A stretch of 64,000 nucleotides of DNA, taken from positions 1-64,000 of the forward strand of contig NZ_JAHYXK010000015.1 in the NCBI RefSeq assembly GCF_019443125.1, in the 5' to 3' direction. Below, in pieces: positions 1-8,137 of this stretch; position 1 is the first letter of the stretch; each line of letters starts with the position of its first letter. This DNA comes from Pontibacter aydingkolensis (GTDB taxonomy: Bacteria > Bacteroidota > Bacteroidia > Cytophagales > Hymenobacteraceae). The notes beneath the pieces were generated by a model that was given only the letters and a program-made list of their open reading frames with translations, was not told the origin of the DNA and ran no database searches. The translations under genes and the position numbers were made by a program.

Positions 1-415
1 ATGGTCTGTTCTGTCATGGCTGTTACGAATTAAGTCTGCAAACTTTAAAACGTACAACAGCCGCTGGCAGAACAGATTTTTTGTGTTAAACCGCGTGTAC
101 TATCACGCAACTTGAGTTAATTAATAAAGAGTGGTGAGTAATGATGAATGATTATTGATTCTCTGCTGATAACTTATCCACTCCTAACCCTTGCCAAGAG
201 GGGAATATCACTCGTGCATGTAATTCCCCTCTTGGCAAGGGTTAGGAGTGGGTTTACAAGAGCAGATGAAATTTATAAGCTTCACATCTCGCAACCTGAA
301 TTAATTATTAGTGAGGAATGAGTAATTACCAGAATAGTGAAGTATAAAAATATGGGCACGTAGTTTTCCCTGTGGCAGATTGCCATTTAAAGTATAGTCA
401 GAACCAGGCGCAGGA
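1..415. other. Non-coding left edge
   Basis: I see no convincing gene here. The stretch is AT-rich and contains one long perfect inverted repeat (listed separately at 178-251) and two copies of the iterated AAGTATA word just before the DoxX gene end. The first bases could belong to a feature cut by the window edge. Confidence 0.6.
178..251. repeat. 29-bp perfect inverted repeat (hairpin)
   Basis: Arms at 178-206 and 223-251 are exact reverse complements around a 16-base spacer. The arm carries the words CCTAACCC, TTGCCAAGAG and GGGGAAT. Related pyrimidine-rich words (ATTCCCCTCTTGAG, CCCCTCC) recur in repeats near 1090, 1310, 20870, 21030 and 26930, so this is probably one member of a dispersed palindromic family and not a dedicated terminator. 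Confidence 0.85.
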
Positions 416-871
416 TTAGTACAACCAGTCCTTTTTAGGTTTGCGGATCAGGCGGTCTACTGAGAACTTACCTGAGCCATAAATCAGGAACACGATCAAC
501 AGGATCAGTACGATGATGGATGACCATAATTCTGTGTTTTCTGAATAAAAGCCCCGCTCCGGATTTATAAAAAATACGGCGCCCAGCAGAATTGGCAACT
601 GGAAAAGTATAGCTACCCGTGTAATAAGTCCGATAGCGATAAAAAGGCCGCCAACCAGGTGTGCAAAGCCCACATAATGTGCTAAACCAATGGATACCCA
701 AGGGAATTCGCTCTTGCGCAGCATGGCAAATATGGCTTCAGAGTCACCCAGAAAAATAATGCCTTTTACCATTAAAAAAATACCCAGCCCTATTCTCAGA
801 AAATCTATCCAGATAGGATGGTGGGTATCAGCCCAGCGTTCTACGCGGTGCATGTCGTGTGTTAGATTCAT
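416..871 (-). CDS. DoxX family membrane protein
   Basis: A 151-residue integral membrane protein of the DoxX/DoxD-like superfamily. After a short polar N-terminus there are four hydrophobic stretches at roughly residues 23-42, 60-82, 84-102 and 114-133, the usual DoxX four-helix layout. The region GFAHLVGGLFIAIGLITR fits the conserved G-rich second helix. Family members are small inner-membrane proteins, sometimes linked to thiosulfate or redox metabolism, but most have no assigned substrate. It stands alone, with repeat-rich DNA on both sides. Family assignment is good; function is unknown. Confidence 0.8.
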   Translation of the reverse strand: MNLTHDMHRVERWADTHHPIWIDFLRIGLGIFLMVKGIIFLGDSEAIFAMLRKSEFPWVSIGLAHYVGFAHLVGGLFIAIGLITRVAILFQLPILLGAVFFINPERGFYSENTELWSSIIVLILLIVFLIYGSGKFSVDRLIRKPKKDWLY

Positions 872-1432
872 GGCTGAAAATTGATACGTGAAACATGTTG
901 TCTTTTAATTAGTTAAACGATTTGTAGCTTATTTTGGACGTTGTTTTATGGAATAGTGTTTACTGGCAGGTATTGCTGCAATAATTATAAATAAGGTATA
1001 GCTCTGATTTGTAGGGACAGATCGCGACCAGTCCGCGCGAAGGCTGTGGCTACGAAGTTTATACTTTGTCTAAAGTAAAGGCGGAGATTCCCCTCTTGAG
1101 AGTAGGGCCGTTTCATTCTGATAAAAAGAGGTCAAAAACTTCTGTCATTCTGTCATCTTGAAAGGATCCTGGTTGCTGGGAGGTTAAGCTTTCTTCCCAG
1201 CAACCAAAATTTCCCGAAGCAAGTCCGGGATGTACCACATTCAGGATGACAGAATAAAAGAGAATGAAACGGCCCTGCTCCCAACAGGGGAATATTTACT
1301 CATGTGCGGAATTCCCCTCCTCGGAGGGGTAGAGGAAGGGCCCAGAACTGCACAAGCGAGTCTGGAGACTCGCACGCACCGTAGGCACGGGTTGGACACC
1401 CGCGCCAGAAAATCGGGGAAACAGTAAACAGC
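872..1432. repeat. Repeat-rich spacer upstream of DoxX and downstream of menD
   Basis: This 560-bp gap holds pieces of several dispersed repeats. Positions 1018-1130 match 26868-26965 (GGTCGCGACC-like start, then GAGATTCCCCTCTTGAG, then a CGTTT-ATTCT end). Positions 1140-1260 hold a hairpin-type unit with GTCATTCTGTCATCTTG on one side and CAGGATGACAG on the other. Positions 1365-1410 match 45498-45557, with an AGTCTGGAGACT palindrome followed by CGGGTTGGACACCCG. A 65-codon open frame across these repeats has no protein-like features and I do not call it a gene. Confidence 0.7.
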
Positions 1433-3133
1433 CTAAAACTCTATACCTCTGATGGCCCTTCTATACTTTTCAAATACCTCTGCATTATCGGGGCTATCCG
1501 TGAAGATCTCAAGTATACTGGCACCTGCTTTGGCAGCAAAGAAATCAGGCAAAGCTTTATCTAACTCTTCTAAAGTATGAATTGCCATATATTTCATCCC
1601 AAAATCGCGTGCTGTGTTTTCAGCGTTCAGTGCCTGTTTTGTTTCAAAGTAGGTAGCTAGTTCTGGTTGCTGTTTCGGGCCATCTATTAACCTGAAAATT
1701 CCTCCTGCATGGTTGTTCAGGATCACAATGCGCAGGTTGTCTGGTAGATAATTGTGCCATAATCCGTTACGATCATAAAAGAAGGCCATGTCACCGGTAA
1801 GCAGTGTGTTTATTTTTTTGCCGGAGAGTGCACAGCCAACAGCGGTGCTGGTGCTGCCGTCTATGCCGCTGGTACCACGGTTAGCAAATACTTCTACTTC
1901 CTGCTCAGGCTTTAAACTGATAATGTTGGCATAGCGAACGGCCATACTATTGGCCAGGTGCAGGTTACTTTTTACCGGCAGTTGCTGCATTACTTTAGCC
2001 ACTACACTTAACTCACTGTAAATCGCATTGGAAGTATAAGTTTGCAGAAATTCACCAGCTTTTTCGTTCATGCCATGCCAAGCTTTTGTAAAGGCGGCCT
2101 TGTTTTTTATACTTCCTGCCAGGCTATAGAAAAAGCTAGGAGGGGTGCATCTTACAACTTTAGTAAGCGCCTGAAACGTATCGGCTGCCTGACCGGCTGG
2201 CTGAACGTGCCAGTGTGCCTCCGGTTTATACTTTCTCAGGAAAAGCTTCATACTTTTAGAGATAACAGACTTTCCAAAAGTAATAAGCAGGTCTGGCTGC
2301 AACAGCTTCAGCTTATCCGCATCCGGGCACGAAAGGAATACATCCTGGTAGCGCACAGCACCTGGCATTTCGTGGATGTTACTGATGGTATCGCCAACCA
2401 ATATGGCACCTGTGGACTGCGTGAAAGCATAAAGGCTTTGCAACTGGTGAAGATTATACTTTTGCTGGCCGGCCACCACCAGCACACGGCTATACTTTAG
2501 GATCTCTTCCTGCAGTTTCAGCGAAACGTTCTGAGAAAGTATAAACTCTTGGGTTTCTTCCTCAATTACTTTAACTTTTGCATCATACTTTACTTCTTCG
2601 CCGGGGGCAGGGTAGAAGGGCTCACGCAAAGGCACGTTAATATGCACCGGACCAGCAGGGTAGGCCACTGCTTCGTTTAAGGCCTCAGACACCATGCGTT
2701 CGCTATGCCAAATAGCATCCGGGTGCGTTACGTCCAACGGGAAAGTATAACTCTGTTTGATATGCTGACCAAAAACATTTTGCTGCCTTATCGTTTGCCC
2801 GTCCAGTTGATCGATCCATTCAGTGGGCCTGTCGGCGGTAAGTATAAGCAGCGGTACCTGCTGGAAATATGCCTCTGCAACCGCTGGAGCGTAGTTTAAA
2901 GCTGCCGTACCTGATGTGCAAACCAGCACTGTAGGTTTTCCTGTTGTAAGCGCCATGCCCAGGGCTATAAAAGCTGCGGCACGTTCGTCACTCACCGTTC
3001 TCACTGTAAAACCGCCATGCCGTGCAAAGGCAATCGTGAGCGGCGCACACCTAGACCCCGGCGACAGCAACACGTTCTCAACGCCTTTCCGGGCACAAAT
3101 CTCAGCAATGTTTACAACAGGTTGGATGATCAT
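1433..3133 (-). CDS. menD: 2-succinyl-5-enolpyruvyl-6-hydroxy-3-cyclohexene-1-carboxylate synthase
   Basis: MenD is a thiamine-diphosphate enzyme that condenses isochorismate with 2-oxoglutarate (losing CO2) to give SEPHCHC, the second committed step of menaquinone synthesis. The 566-residue length is normal. The N-terminal TPP-binding domain carries LSPGSRCAPLT and SDERAAAF (the glutamate that activates the cofactor), then a CTSGTAALNYAPAVAEA block. The C-terminal domain has TGDMAFFYDRNGLWH, the GDx-N metal/diphosphate motif. The upstream gene on the same strand is the isochorismate synthase, which supplies its substrate; they are separated by about 200 bp of repeat DNA, so cotranscription is possible but not shown. 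Assignment is very secure. Confidence 0.95.
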   Translation of the reverse strand: MIIQPVVNIAEICARKGVENVLLSPGSRCAPLTIAFARHGGFTVRTVSDERAAAFIALGMALTTGKPTVLVCTSGTAALNYAPAVAEAYFQQVPLLILTADRPTEWIDQLDGQTIRQQNVFGQHIKQSYTFPLDVTHPDAIWHSERMVSEALNEAVAYPAGPVHINVPLREPFYPAPGEEVKYDAKVKVIEEETQEFILSQNVSLKLQEEILKYSRVLVVAGQQKYNLHQLQSLYAFTQSTGAILVGDTISNIHEMPGAVRYQDVFLSCPDADKLKLLQPDLLITFGKSVISKSMKLFLRKYKPEAHWHVQPAGQAADTFQALTKVVRCTPPSFFYSLAGSIKNKAAFTKAWHGMNEKAGEFLQTYTSNAIYSELSVVAKVMQQLPVKSNLHLANSMAVRYANIISLKPEQEVEVFANRGTSGIDGSTSTAVGCALSGKKINTLLTGDMAFFYDRNGLWHNYLPDNLRIVILNNHAGGIFRLIDGPKQQPELATYFETKQALNAENTARDFGMKYMAIHTLEELDKALPDFFAAKAGASILEIFTDSPDNAEVFEKYRRAIRGIEF

Positions 3134-3136
3134 TTT

Positions 3137-3349
3137 TCAATGAGTGAATTAGTGAATGAGTGGGTGAGTGAATTTAGGAATGATAATTTCAACTGTTTGA
3201 TTGAGCATTGGTTATTCCCTTTAATCGTCATTTCGAAAGTAATGAGAAATCTCTATAGAATTCTGTAAAGATCTCTCTCCGGCGATCGAGATGACAAAAT
3301 AAGAAATTCTAAACATTCACTCATTCACTCAACCGCTCATTCAAAATTA
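3137..3349. repeat. Inverted-repeat-bounded element between menF and menD
   Basis: The ends are degenerate runs of related words: TGAGTGAATTAGTGAATGAG at the left and CATTCACTCATTCACTCAAC at the right, which are inverted with respect to each other. The centre (about 3229-3300) contains GTCATTTCGAAAG and a closing GAGATGACA, a unit also present near 26758-26851 and 45353-45437. It overlaps the first codons of the menD spacer and the last codons of menF. It looks like a small non-autonomous repeat with no coding capacity. Confidence 0.65.
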
Positions 3350-4566
3350 ACCAGTATTCTTCGCATTGTCTGCATTTTGTGCTGGGTTTCCTGCCACTCC
3401 TTTTCGGGGTTCGATTCCCCGGTAATGCCAGCGCCGGCATAAAGTATGATTTCCTGGTCGCGTACCTGCATGCAGCGCAGGTTTACGAATATGTGTGTGC
3501 CGGCAGGGCTGTTTACCGGACCCAAATAGCCACTGTAGTAACTGCGGTTGTAGCCTTCGTGGGAAAGTATAAATTGCAGGGCCGGCTCTTTAGGTAAGCC
3601 GCAAACCGCAGAGGTGGGGTGCAACAGCCGGAGCATATCTGTACCCAGCGTCGGGAAATCCACTTCTTTCAGGTCTACTTTAAAATCGGTGCGCAGGTGC
3701 ATCAGGTTACCGGCTATTACAGTTCTAGGGCCAACCTCGGTGTACTCGCGCAGGCGCAGGCTTTTAAAACAGCTCAGGATGTAACGCTCTACCATGCCCT
3801 GCTCTTCGATTTCTTTCTGGCGCCAGATGGCATCGCCTACTTTTTCTACGGCTGGCTGCGTTCCGGCAAGGGCCACGGTTTTAAAGATCTGCTCCTCGTT
3901 TATACTTACCAGTACCTCTGGCGAGACTCCCATCCAGGTGCCAACACCCGGCACCGAAACCAGCGAAACAAAAGCGTTTGGGTAAGCCTGCAGCATGGCC
4001 TCAAAAGCAGCGACAGGAGAGAAGTTGGCAGGCAGTTTTTCGCTGTAGTTTCGTGAGAGTACCACCTTTTCCATCTCTTCGGATGTAATGGCTGCAATTG
4101 CTTTTTCTACGGCGCCCTTAAAGCCTAGCTCTGTTTGGTAAGAGGCCTGGTTTGTGGCTGAACTGTGCCAGTTTGATGTAGGTTGATTTATACTTTGTAG
4201 CGCTGCTGTAAAGTTCTGGGCGGCCTCTGCAGGGGCATCCGCAGTAGTGGTCATACTTCCGGTTGCGGCATCAAAGTATAAGTCGGCTTTTATGAATAGC
4301 TGATGTTCCTGCTCTGTGATGTTGAAGGGGCAAAACAGGAAACCAAAAGGGCTCTGCTCCAGGTTTGGCTGGTTTGTGGTGATATTCTGTTGCAACGAAA
4401 TACATGCCTGTACCTGCTCAGTTAGTGGCAAACGCCACGCGGCCACTGCCTTATTCTGCACGATGGCTGTACCAAAGAATTGCTCTAAAGTGTGATGTTG
4501 GGTTTCTGCACCCATTGTAAATCTTTTAAAGTATAATGCTGTACTGTTTTTCTCCTGGCTCGTCAT
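3337..4566 (-). CDS. menF: Isochorismate synthase
   Basis: A chorismate-binding enzyme that converts chorismate to isochorismate, the first step of menaquinone synthesis. The C-terminal half carries the family signatures: VVLSRNYSEKL, FKTVALAGTQPA, VGPRTVIAGNLMHL, LHPTSAVCGLPKEPA and YSGYLGPVN, the last three lining the chorismate and magnesium site. At 409 residues the length suits a stand-alone isochorismate synthase; the ATG at 4515 (start MGAETQHH) is an equally likely start. MenD lies next on the same strand and uses the product, so this is menF rather than an anthranilate or salicylate enzyme. No siderophore genes are near, which argues against an entC role. Confidence 0.9.
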   Translation of the reverse strand: MTSQEKNSTALYFKRFTMGAETQHHTLEQFFGTAIVQNKAVAAWRLPLTEQVQACISLQQNITTNQPNLEQSPFGFLFCPFNITEQEHQLFIKADLYFDAATGSMTTTADAPAEAAQNFTAALQSINQPTSNWHSSATNQASYQTELGFKGAVEKAIAAITSEEMEKVVLSRNYSEKLPANFSPVAAFEAMLQAYPNAFVSLVSVPGVGTWMGVSPEVLVSINEEQIFKTVALAGTQPAVEKVGDAIWRQKEIEEQGMVERYILSCFKSLRLREYTEVGPRTVIAGNLMHLRTDFKVDLKEVDFPTLGTDMLRLLHPTSAVCGLPKEPALQFILSHEGYNRSYYSGYLGPVNSPAGTHIFVNLRCMQVRDQEIILYAGAGITGESNPEKEWQETQHKMQTMRRILVNFE

Positions 4567-5033
4567 CCCCTTGCTCCTCCCGAATCAAGTCCGGGATCTG
4601 CGACTTCAAAGGAGGACTCTTGGCTACTACTTTTTCTTTTGTCATCCTGTAAGTGGTACATCCCGAACTCGTTTCGGGAGATCTTGGTAGAAGGGAGGTT
4701 AAGCCGTTGCCAAACACACCCTCAACCCCTCTCAAGAGTGGAATATTCGTGAATGATTGTCCCCTTTTTAAATCGCAGGTTCGGAACTTGTTTCTGGGCG
4801 TCCTCGCTATTATCCTGCTATTTCCTGGCCTTCCAGGCCAGTGGAGTCAGAGACTCAACATTATTGGTAGGACACGGGAATAATTCCCGCGCCATAAATA
4901 AAAATGAAACAGCTAAAAAATACAATAACTGATTTTCAATCAACCAATCATCAATCACGAAACCTACCGCCCTGTTGCAAGCAAGACGCAAAGTATTGCG
5001 TCTCTACATCCAAAAACCACCAACACCCAATAA
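4567..5033. repeat. Spacer made of dispersed repeats, menF to menI
   Basis: No gene seen. Positions about 4580-4700 carry AAGTCCGGGAT and a CATCCCGAACTCGTTTCGGG hairpin unit like that near 1200. Positions 4842-4900 hold an AGTCAGAGACT palindrome followed by CACGGGAATAATTCCCG. Positions 4943-5033 are the end of the ACGCAA-TATTGCGT repeat family (AAGACGCAAAGTATTGCGTC then TCTACA), which runs straight into the stop codon of the next gene. Confidence 0.65.
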
Positions 5034-5453
5034 CTACTTTCTGTCAATAACCGCTACCGTCATGCGGCTGATGCACACCACATCACCAGCTTCAGTTGTG
5101 ATCCTCGTTTCCCATACTTGGGTGCTTTTGCCTATGTGCAGCGCCGTTGCCTTGCCGTATACCCAACCTTCGCGTACGCTGCGGATGTGGTTGGCGTTTA
5201 TCTCTAAACCTACGCAGGCTTTTGTTGTTGCATCTACGTGTATGTTGGCTCCTATACTTGCCAGCGTTTCGGCCAGGGCAACAGAGGCGCCGCCATGCAG
5301 CAGGCCCATGGGCTGGTGCGTACGATGGTCTACAGGCATTTTACCGCAGATGTACCCATCCCCGAACTCGGTCAGCTCAATGCCCAGGTGCTCTACCATG
5401 GTGTTTTTTCGCCACTCATTAAGGGTATCTAACGTAATAGGAGTTTTGTGCAT
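5034..5453 (-). CDS. menI: Hotdog-fold acyl-CoA thioesterase, probable DHNA-CoA hydrolase
   Basis: A 139-residue single hotdog domain of the YdiI/MenI type. It shares with that family the N-terminal TLDTLNEWRKNTMVEHLGI pattern, then MPVDHRTHQPMGLLHGGASV with the conserved His53 and Gly, and the catalytic Glu62 in ALAETLAS. MenI enzymes release 1,4-dihydroxy-2-naphthoate from its CoA ester in menaquinone synthesis. The placement on the same strand just upstream of menF and menD supports this role over phenylacetate (PaaI) thioesterase activity. It is divergent from the histidine phosphatase, with a 59-bp shared upstream region. The fold is certain; the substrate is inferred from resemblance and context. 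Confidence 0.85.
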   Translation of the reverse strand: MHKTPITLDTLNEWRKNTMVEHLGIELTEFGDGYICGKMPVDHRTHQPMGLLHGGASVALAETLASIGANIHVDATTKACVGLEINANHIRSVREGWVYGKATALHIGKSTQVWETRITTEAGDVVCISRMTVAVIDRK

Positions 5454-5512
5454 ACGCAGCGATGTCTATATTCGCACTTTGAAACAAGTAATCAGGCAAA
5501 AGTAGAAGAATT

Positions 5513-6172
5513 TTGAGTATTAAGAAAGTATACATTATCCGCCACGGGCAAACAGACTTTAACCAGCAGGGCATTGTGCAGGGCAGCGGTGTTGACTCTA
5601 ATCTAAACGAGGTGGGGCAGCAGCAGGCTGCGATGTTCTTTCAGAAGTATAAAGACTTGCCTTTCGATAAAGTTTATACTTCCACGCTGAAGCGCAGCAT
5701 ACAGTCTGTGCAAGGGTTTCTGGACCTGGGCATACCCCACGAGCAGCACGCAGGTATAAATGAGATAAACTGGGGCCACCGCGAAGGGCAGCGCATCACA
5801 CCTGAAGAAGATGCCTATTACCACCACATACTGCAAACCTGGTGCGAAGGAAATACGAGCGTGTGCATAGAAGGAGGGGAGAGCCCTGACCTGGTAACGG
5901 CAAGGCAAAGGCCTTTTATCGACCTCATCCTAAGCCGGCCCGAAGAAAAGACTATACTTATTTGCATGCATGGCCGTGCTATGCGCATACTTTTAAGCAA
6001 TTTACTGCACTACCCGCTGCGCTGCATGGACGAGTTTCTGCACCAGAATTTGTGCCTGTACCAGCTCGATTTTACGGGCAGTATGTTCGTGGTAAAAAAG
6101 TACTGCGACACCTCTCACCTGAAGGAAAATGCACAGGAATTAGATAGCTTACAGCAGCTAAGAACAAATTAG
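5513..6172 (+). CDS. Histidine phosphatase family protein (phosphoglycerate mutase-like)
   Basis: A 219-residue member of the histidine phosphatase superfamily. The catalytic RHG motif is at the N-terminus (YIIRHGQTDFNQQGIVQG), followed by TSTLKRSIQS, and the second-half ILICMHGRAMRILL supplies the other catalytic histidine. The start is TTG at 5513: no ATG lies in frame before the RHG motif, and the frame opens just downstream of the divergent menI gene. Relatives dephosphorylate small phosphoesters such as sugar phosphates or alpha-ribazole phosphate; the sequence does not settle the substrate. A strong promoter for the next gene begins just after the stop, so it is probably a monocistronic unit. 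Confidence 0.85.
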   Translation: MSIKKVYIIRHGQTDFNQQGIVQGSGVDSNLNEVGQQQAAMFFQKYKDLPFDKVYTSTLKRSIQSVQGFLDLGIPHEQHAGINEINWGHREGQRITPEEDAYYHHILQTWCEGNTSVCIEGGESPDLVTARQRPFIDLILSRPEEKTILICMHGRAMRILLSNLLHYPLRCMDEFLHQNLCLYQLDFTGSMFVVKKYCDTSHLKENAQELDSLQQLRTN

Positions 6173-6182
6173 CCCCATATAG

Positions 6183-6213
6183 TTTGAATAAAATATTTTT
6201 AGGTCTAATTTTG
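6183..6213 (+). promoter_or_regulatory. Bacteroidota-type sigma70 promoter for the E2 gene
   Basis: TTTG at 6183-6186, a 19-base spacer, then TAATTTTG at 6206-6213. This fits the TTTG-N19-TAnnTTTG promoter known from Bacteroidota. Transcription would start near 6220, giving a leader of about 40 bases before the ATG at 6261. Confidence 0.75.
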
Positions 6214-6260
6214 GGCGGATAAGAATTGACCTAAAACAGGCGACTAAACAACACGATACT

Positions 6261-7958
6261 ATGGCTGAAGTAATAAAGATGCCTAAGATGAGCGACACAA
6301 TGACTGAGGGGGTGATTGCATCTTGGCTGAAAAAAGAAGGTGATAAAGTAAGTTCCGGCGATATACTGGCCGAAGTGGAAACCGATAAGGCAACCATGGA
6401 ACTGGAGTCATATGATGATGGCACACTTCTTTACATCGGTCCGAAAAAAGGTGAATCTGTACCTGTAGACGCTGTGATCGCTATTATCGGTAAAGAGGGA
6501 GAGGATATTTCCGGCCTGTTAAGCGAAATTGAAGGCGGTAGTGCCCCGGCTGCTAAAGAAGAAAAAGCAGAGGAGGCTAAGCCAGCCGCTAAAGAAGAGA
6601 AGAAAGAAGAAGCCAAGCCAGCTGCCGCTAAAGCAGAGGCTCCGGCTAAAACTACAGTAGATACCAGCAACATTAAGGCTAACGTTATCCGGATGCCAAA
6701 AATGAGCGATACCATGACAGAAGGTGTGCTCGTGAGCTGGCTGAAGAAAGTTGGCGATAAAGTAAAATCTGGCGACGTTCTGGCCGAAGTGGAGACTGAC
6801 AAAGCTACGATGGAGCTGGAGTCTTACGAAGACGGTACGCTGCTTTACACCGGCGTTAACGAAGGCGACTCAGTTGCCATTGATGCTGTGATTGCCATTA
6901 TCGGTGAAGAAGGTGCTGACTACAAGGCACTTTTAGATGTGGAAGGCTCTGGTAAACAAGAAGCCACAGAAACTGAAGAAGCTGTTGAAGCCGGTGTGGA
7001 GGAAGTAACCTCAGATAAAGTAGAAGAAACAAAAGTACCTGCCGAAGGTGCTGAAGCCGGCGCTGCAGAAGGCAATGGCCGTATCAAGGCTTCTCCGTTG
7101 GCTAAGAAAATGGCCAGTGAGAAAGGCATTAACCTGAGCCAGGTAAAAGGTACCGGCGAGGGTGGCCGCATTGTACAGCGCGACATCGAGAACTTTAAGC
7201 CATCTGCCGCTCCACAGCAGGCTGCTGCCCCTCAGGCTGCGCCAAGTGCTGCACAGGCTATACCAGGTGCACCTGCCGACTCTTACGAAGAGGTAGCTGT
7301 ATCGCAGATGCGTAAGGTAATTGCCCGCCGCCTGGCCGAAAGTAAATTCTCTGCTCCGCACTTCTACCTGACCATGGAAATTGACATGGACAAGGCGATG
7401 GAAGCGCGTGTAAGTATAAATGAAGTATCTCCGGTTAAGGTATCGTTTAACGACCTGGTAATTAAGGCTGCTGCTGCTGCATTGCGCCAGCACCCTGCGG
7501 TTAACTCGTCGTGGCTGGGTGATAAGATCCGTTACAACAAGCACATTAACATTGGTGTGGCTGTGGCGGTAGAAGAAGGCCTGCTGGTACCGGTTGTGCG
7601 CAACGCCGACTACAAGTCGCTTTCTGCTATTGCAGCCGAGGTGAAAGACCTGGGCGGCAAAGCCAAGAGCAAGAAACTGCAGCCATCAGACTGGGAAGGT
7701 AACACTTTTACCATCTCTAACCTGGGCATGTTCGGTATCGAGGAGTTTACGGCCATCATCAACCCACCTGATGCGTGTATTATGGCTGTAGGTGGCATTA
7801 AGCAGACGCCTGTGGTGAAGAACGGCAACATCCAGATCGGCAACGTGATGAAGGTGACGCTAAGCTGCGACCACCGCGTGGTAGACGGAGCCGTGGGTTC
7901 TGCCTTCCTGCAAACGTTTAAGAACCTGCTGGAGAACCCGGTGAGAATACTGGTGTAA
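6261..7958 (+). CDS. aceF: Pyruvate dehydrogenase complex E2, dihydrolipoamide acetyltransferase
   Basis: The E2 core of the pyruvate dehydrogenase complex, which moves the acetyl group from E1 to CoA on swinging lipoyl arms. Two lipoyl domains are clear, with lipoylated lysines at 43 and 181, each in ETDKATMELES. Each is followed by an Ala/Glu/Lys/Pro-rich linker. The peripheral subunit-binding domain is at about 274-312 (IKASPLAKKMASEKG ... GTGEGGRIVQRDIE) and the catalytic domain fills about 335-565, with the active His538 and Asp542 in SCDHRVVDGA. The E1 and E3 genes are not in the window, so E2 is transcribed alone. A strong promoter lies upstream and a terminator downstream. Two lipoyl domains and pyruvate-type linkers favour pyruvate over 2-oxoglutarate. 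Confidence 0.93.
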   Translation: MAEVIKMPKMSDTMTEGVIASWLKKEGDKVSSGDILAEVETDKATMELESYDDGTLLYIGPKKGESVPVDAVIAIIGKEGEDISGLLSEIEGGSAPAAKEEKAEEAKPAAKEEKKEEAKPAAAKAEAPAKTTVDTSNIKANVIRMPKMSDTMTEGVLVSWLKKVGDKVKSGDVLAEVETDKATMELESYEDGTLLYTGVNEGDSVAIDAVIAIIGEEGADYKALLDVEGSGKQEATETEEAVEAGVEEVTSDKVEETKVPAEGAEAGAAEGNGRIKASPLAKKMASEKGINLSQVKGTGEGGRIVQRDIENFKPSAAPQQAAAPQAAPSAAQAIPGAPADSYEEVAVSQMRKVIARRLAESKFSAPHFYLTMEIDMDKAMEARVSINEVSPVKVSFNDLVIKAAAAALRQHPAVNSSWLGDKIRYNKHINIGVAVAVEEGLLVPVVRNADYKSLSAIAAEVKDLGGKAKSKKLQPSDWEGNTFTISNLGMFGIEEFTAIINPPDACIMAVGGIKQTPVVKNGNIQIGNVMKVTLSCDHRVVDGAVGSAFLQTFKNLLENPVRILV

Positions 7959-8027
7959 GATTCCGGACAAAAGATTTATTGACAAAGGACAATAGACCTT
8001 TGGGAATATAGAACTAACATGAAAACG

Positions 8028-8055
8028 CCTCTTCGGGAACGGAGAGGCTTTTTTT
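8028..8055 (+). terminator. Intrinsic terminator of the E2 gene
   Basis: Stem GCCTCT (8028-8033) pairs with AGAGGC (8043-8048), followed by seven T residues. It lies 70 bp after the stop codon of the E2 gene. Confidence 0.8.
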
Positions 8056-8137
8056 CGTTTTACAGGTTTGAGGTTAGTGTAATCAGCAAAGGCTTCCTTC
8101 TAACCTAGAATTTTTAGTTATTGATCTCGTTACCTTT

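Noticed and set aside
1230..1427. 65-codon plus-strand frame
   Set aside because: Lies wholly in dispersed repeats; translation is compositionally odd and no homology-like motif is visible.
3619..4056. 145-codon frame antisense to menF
   Set aside because: Opposite conserved chorismate-binding motifs; shadow.
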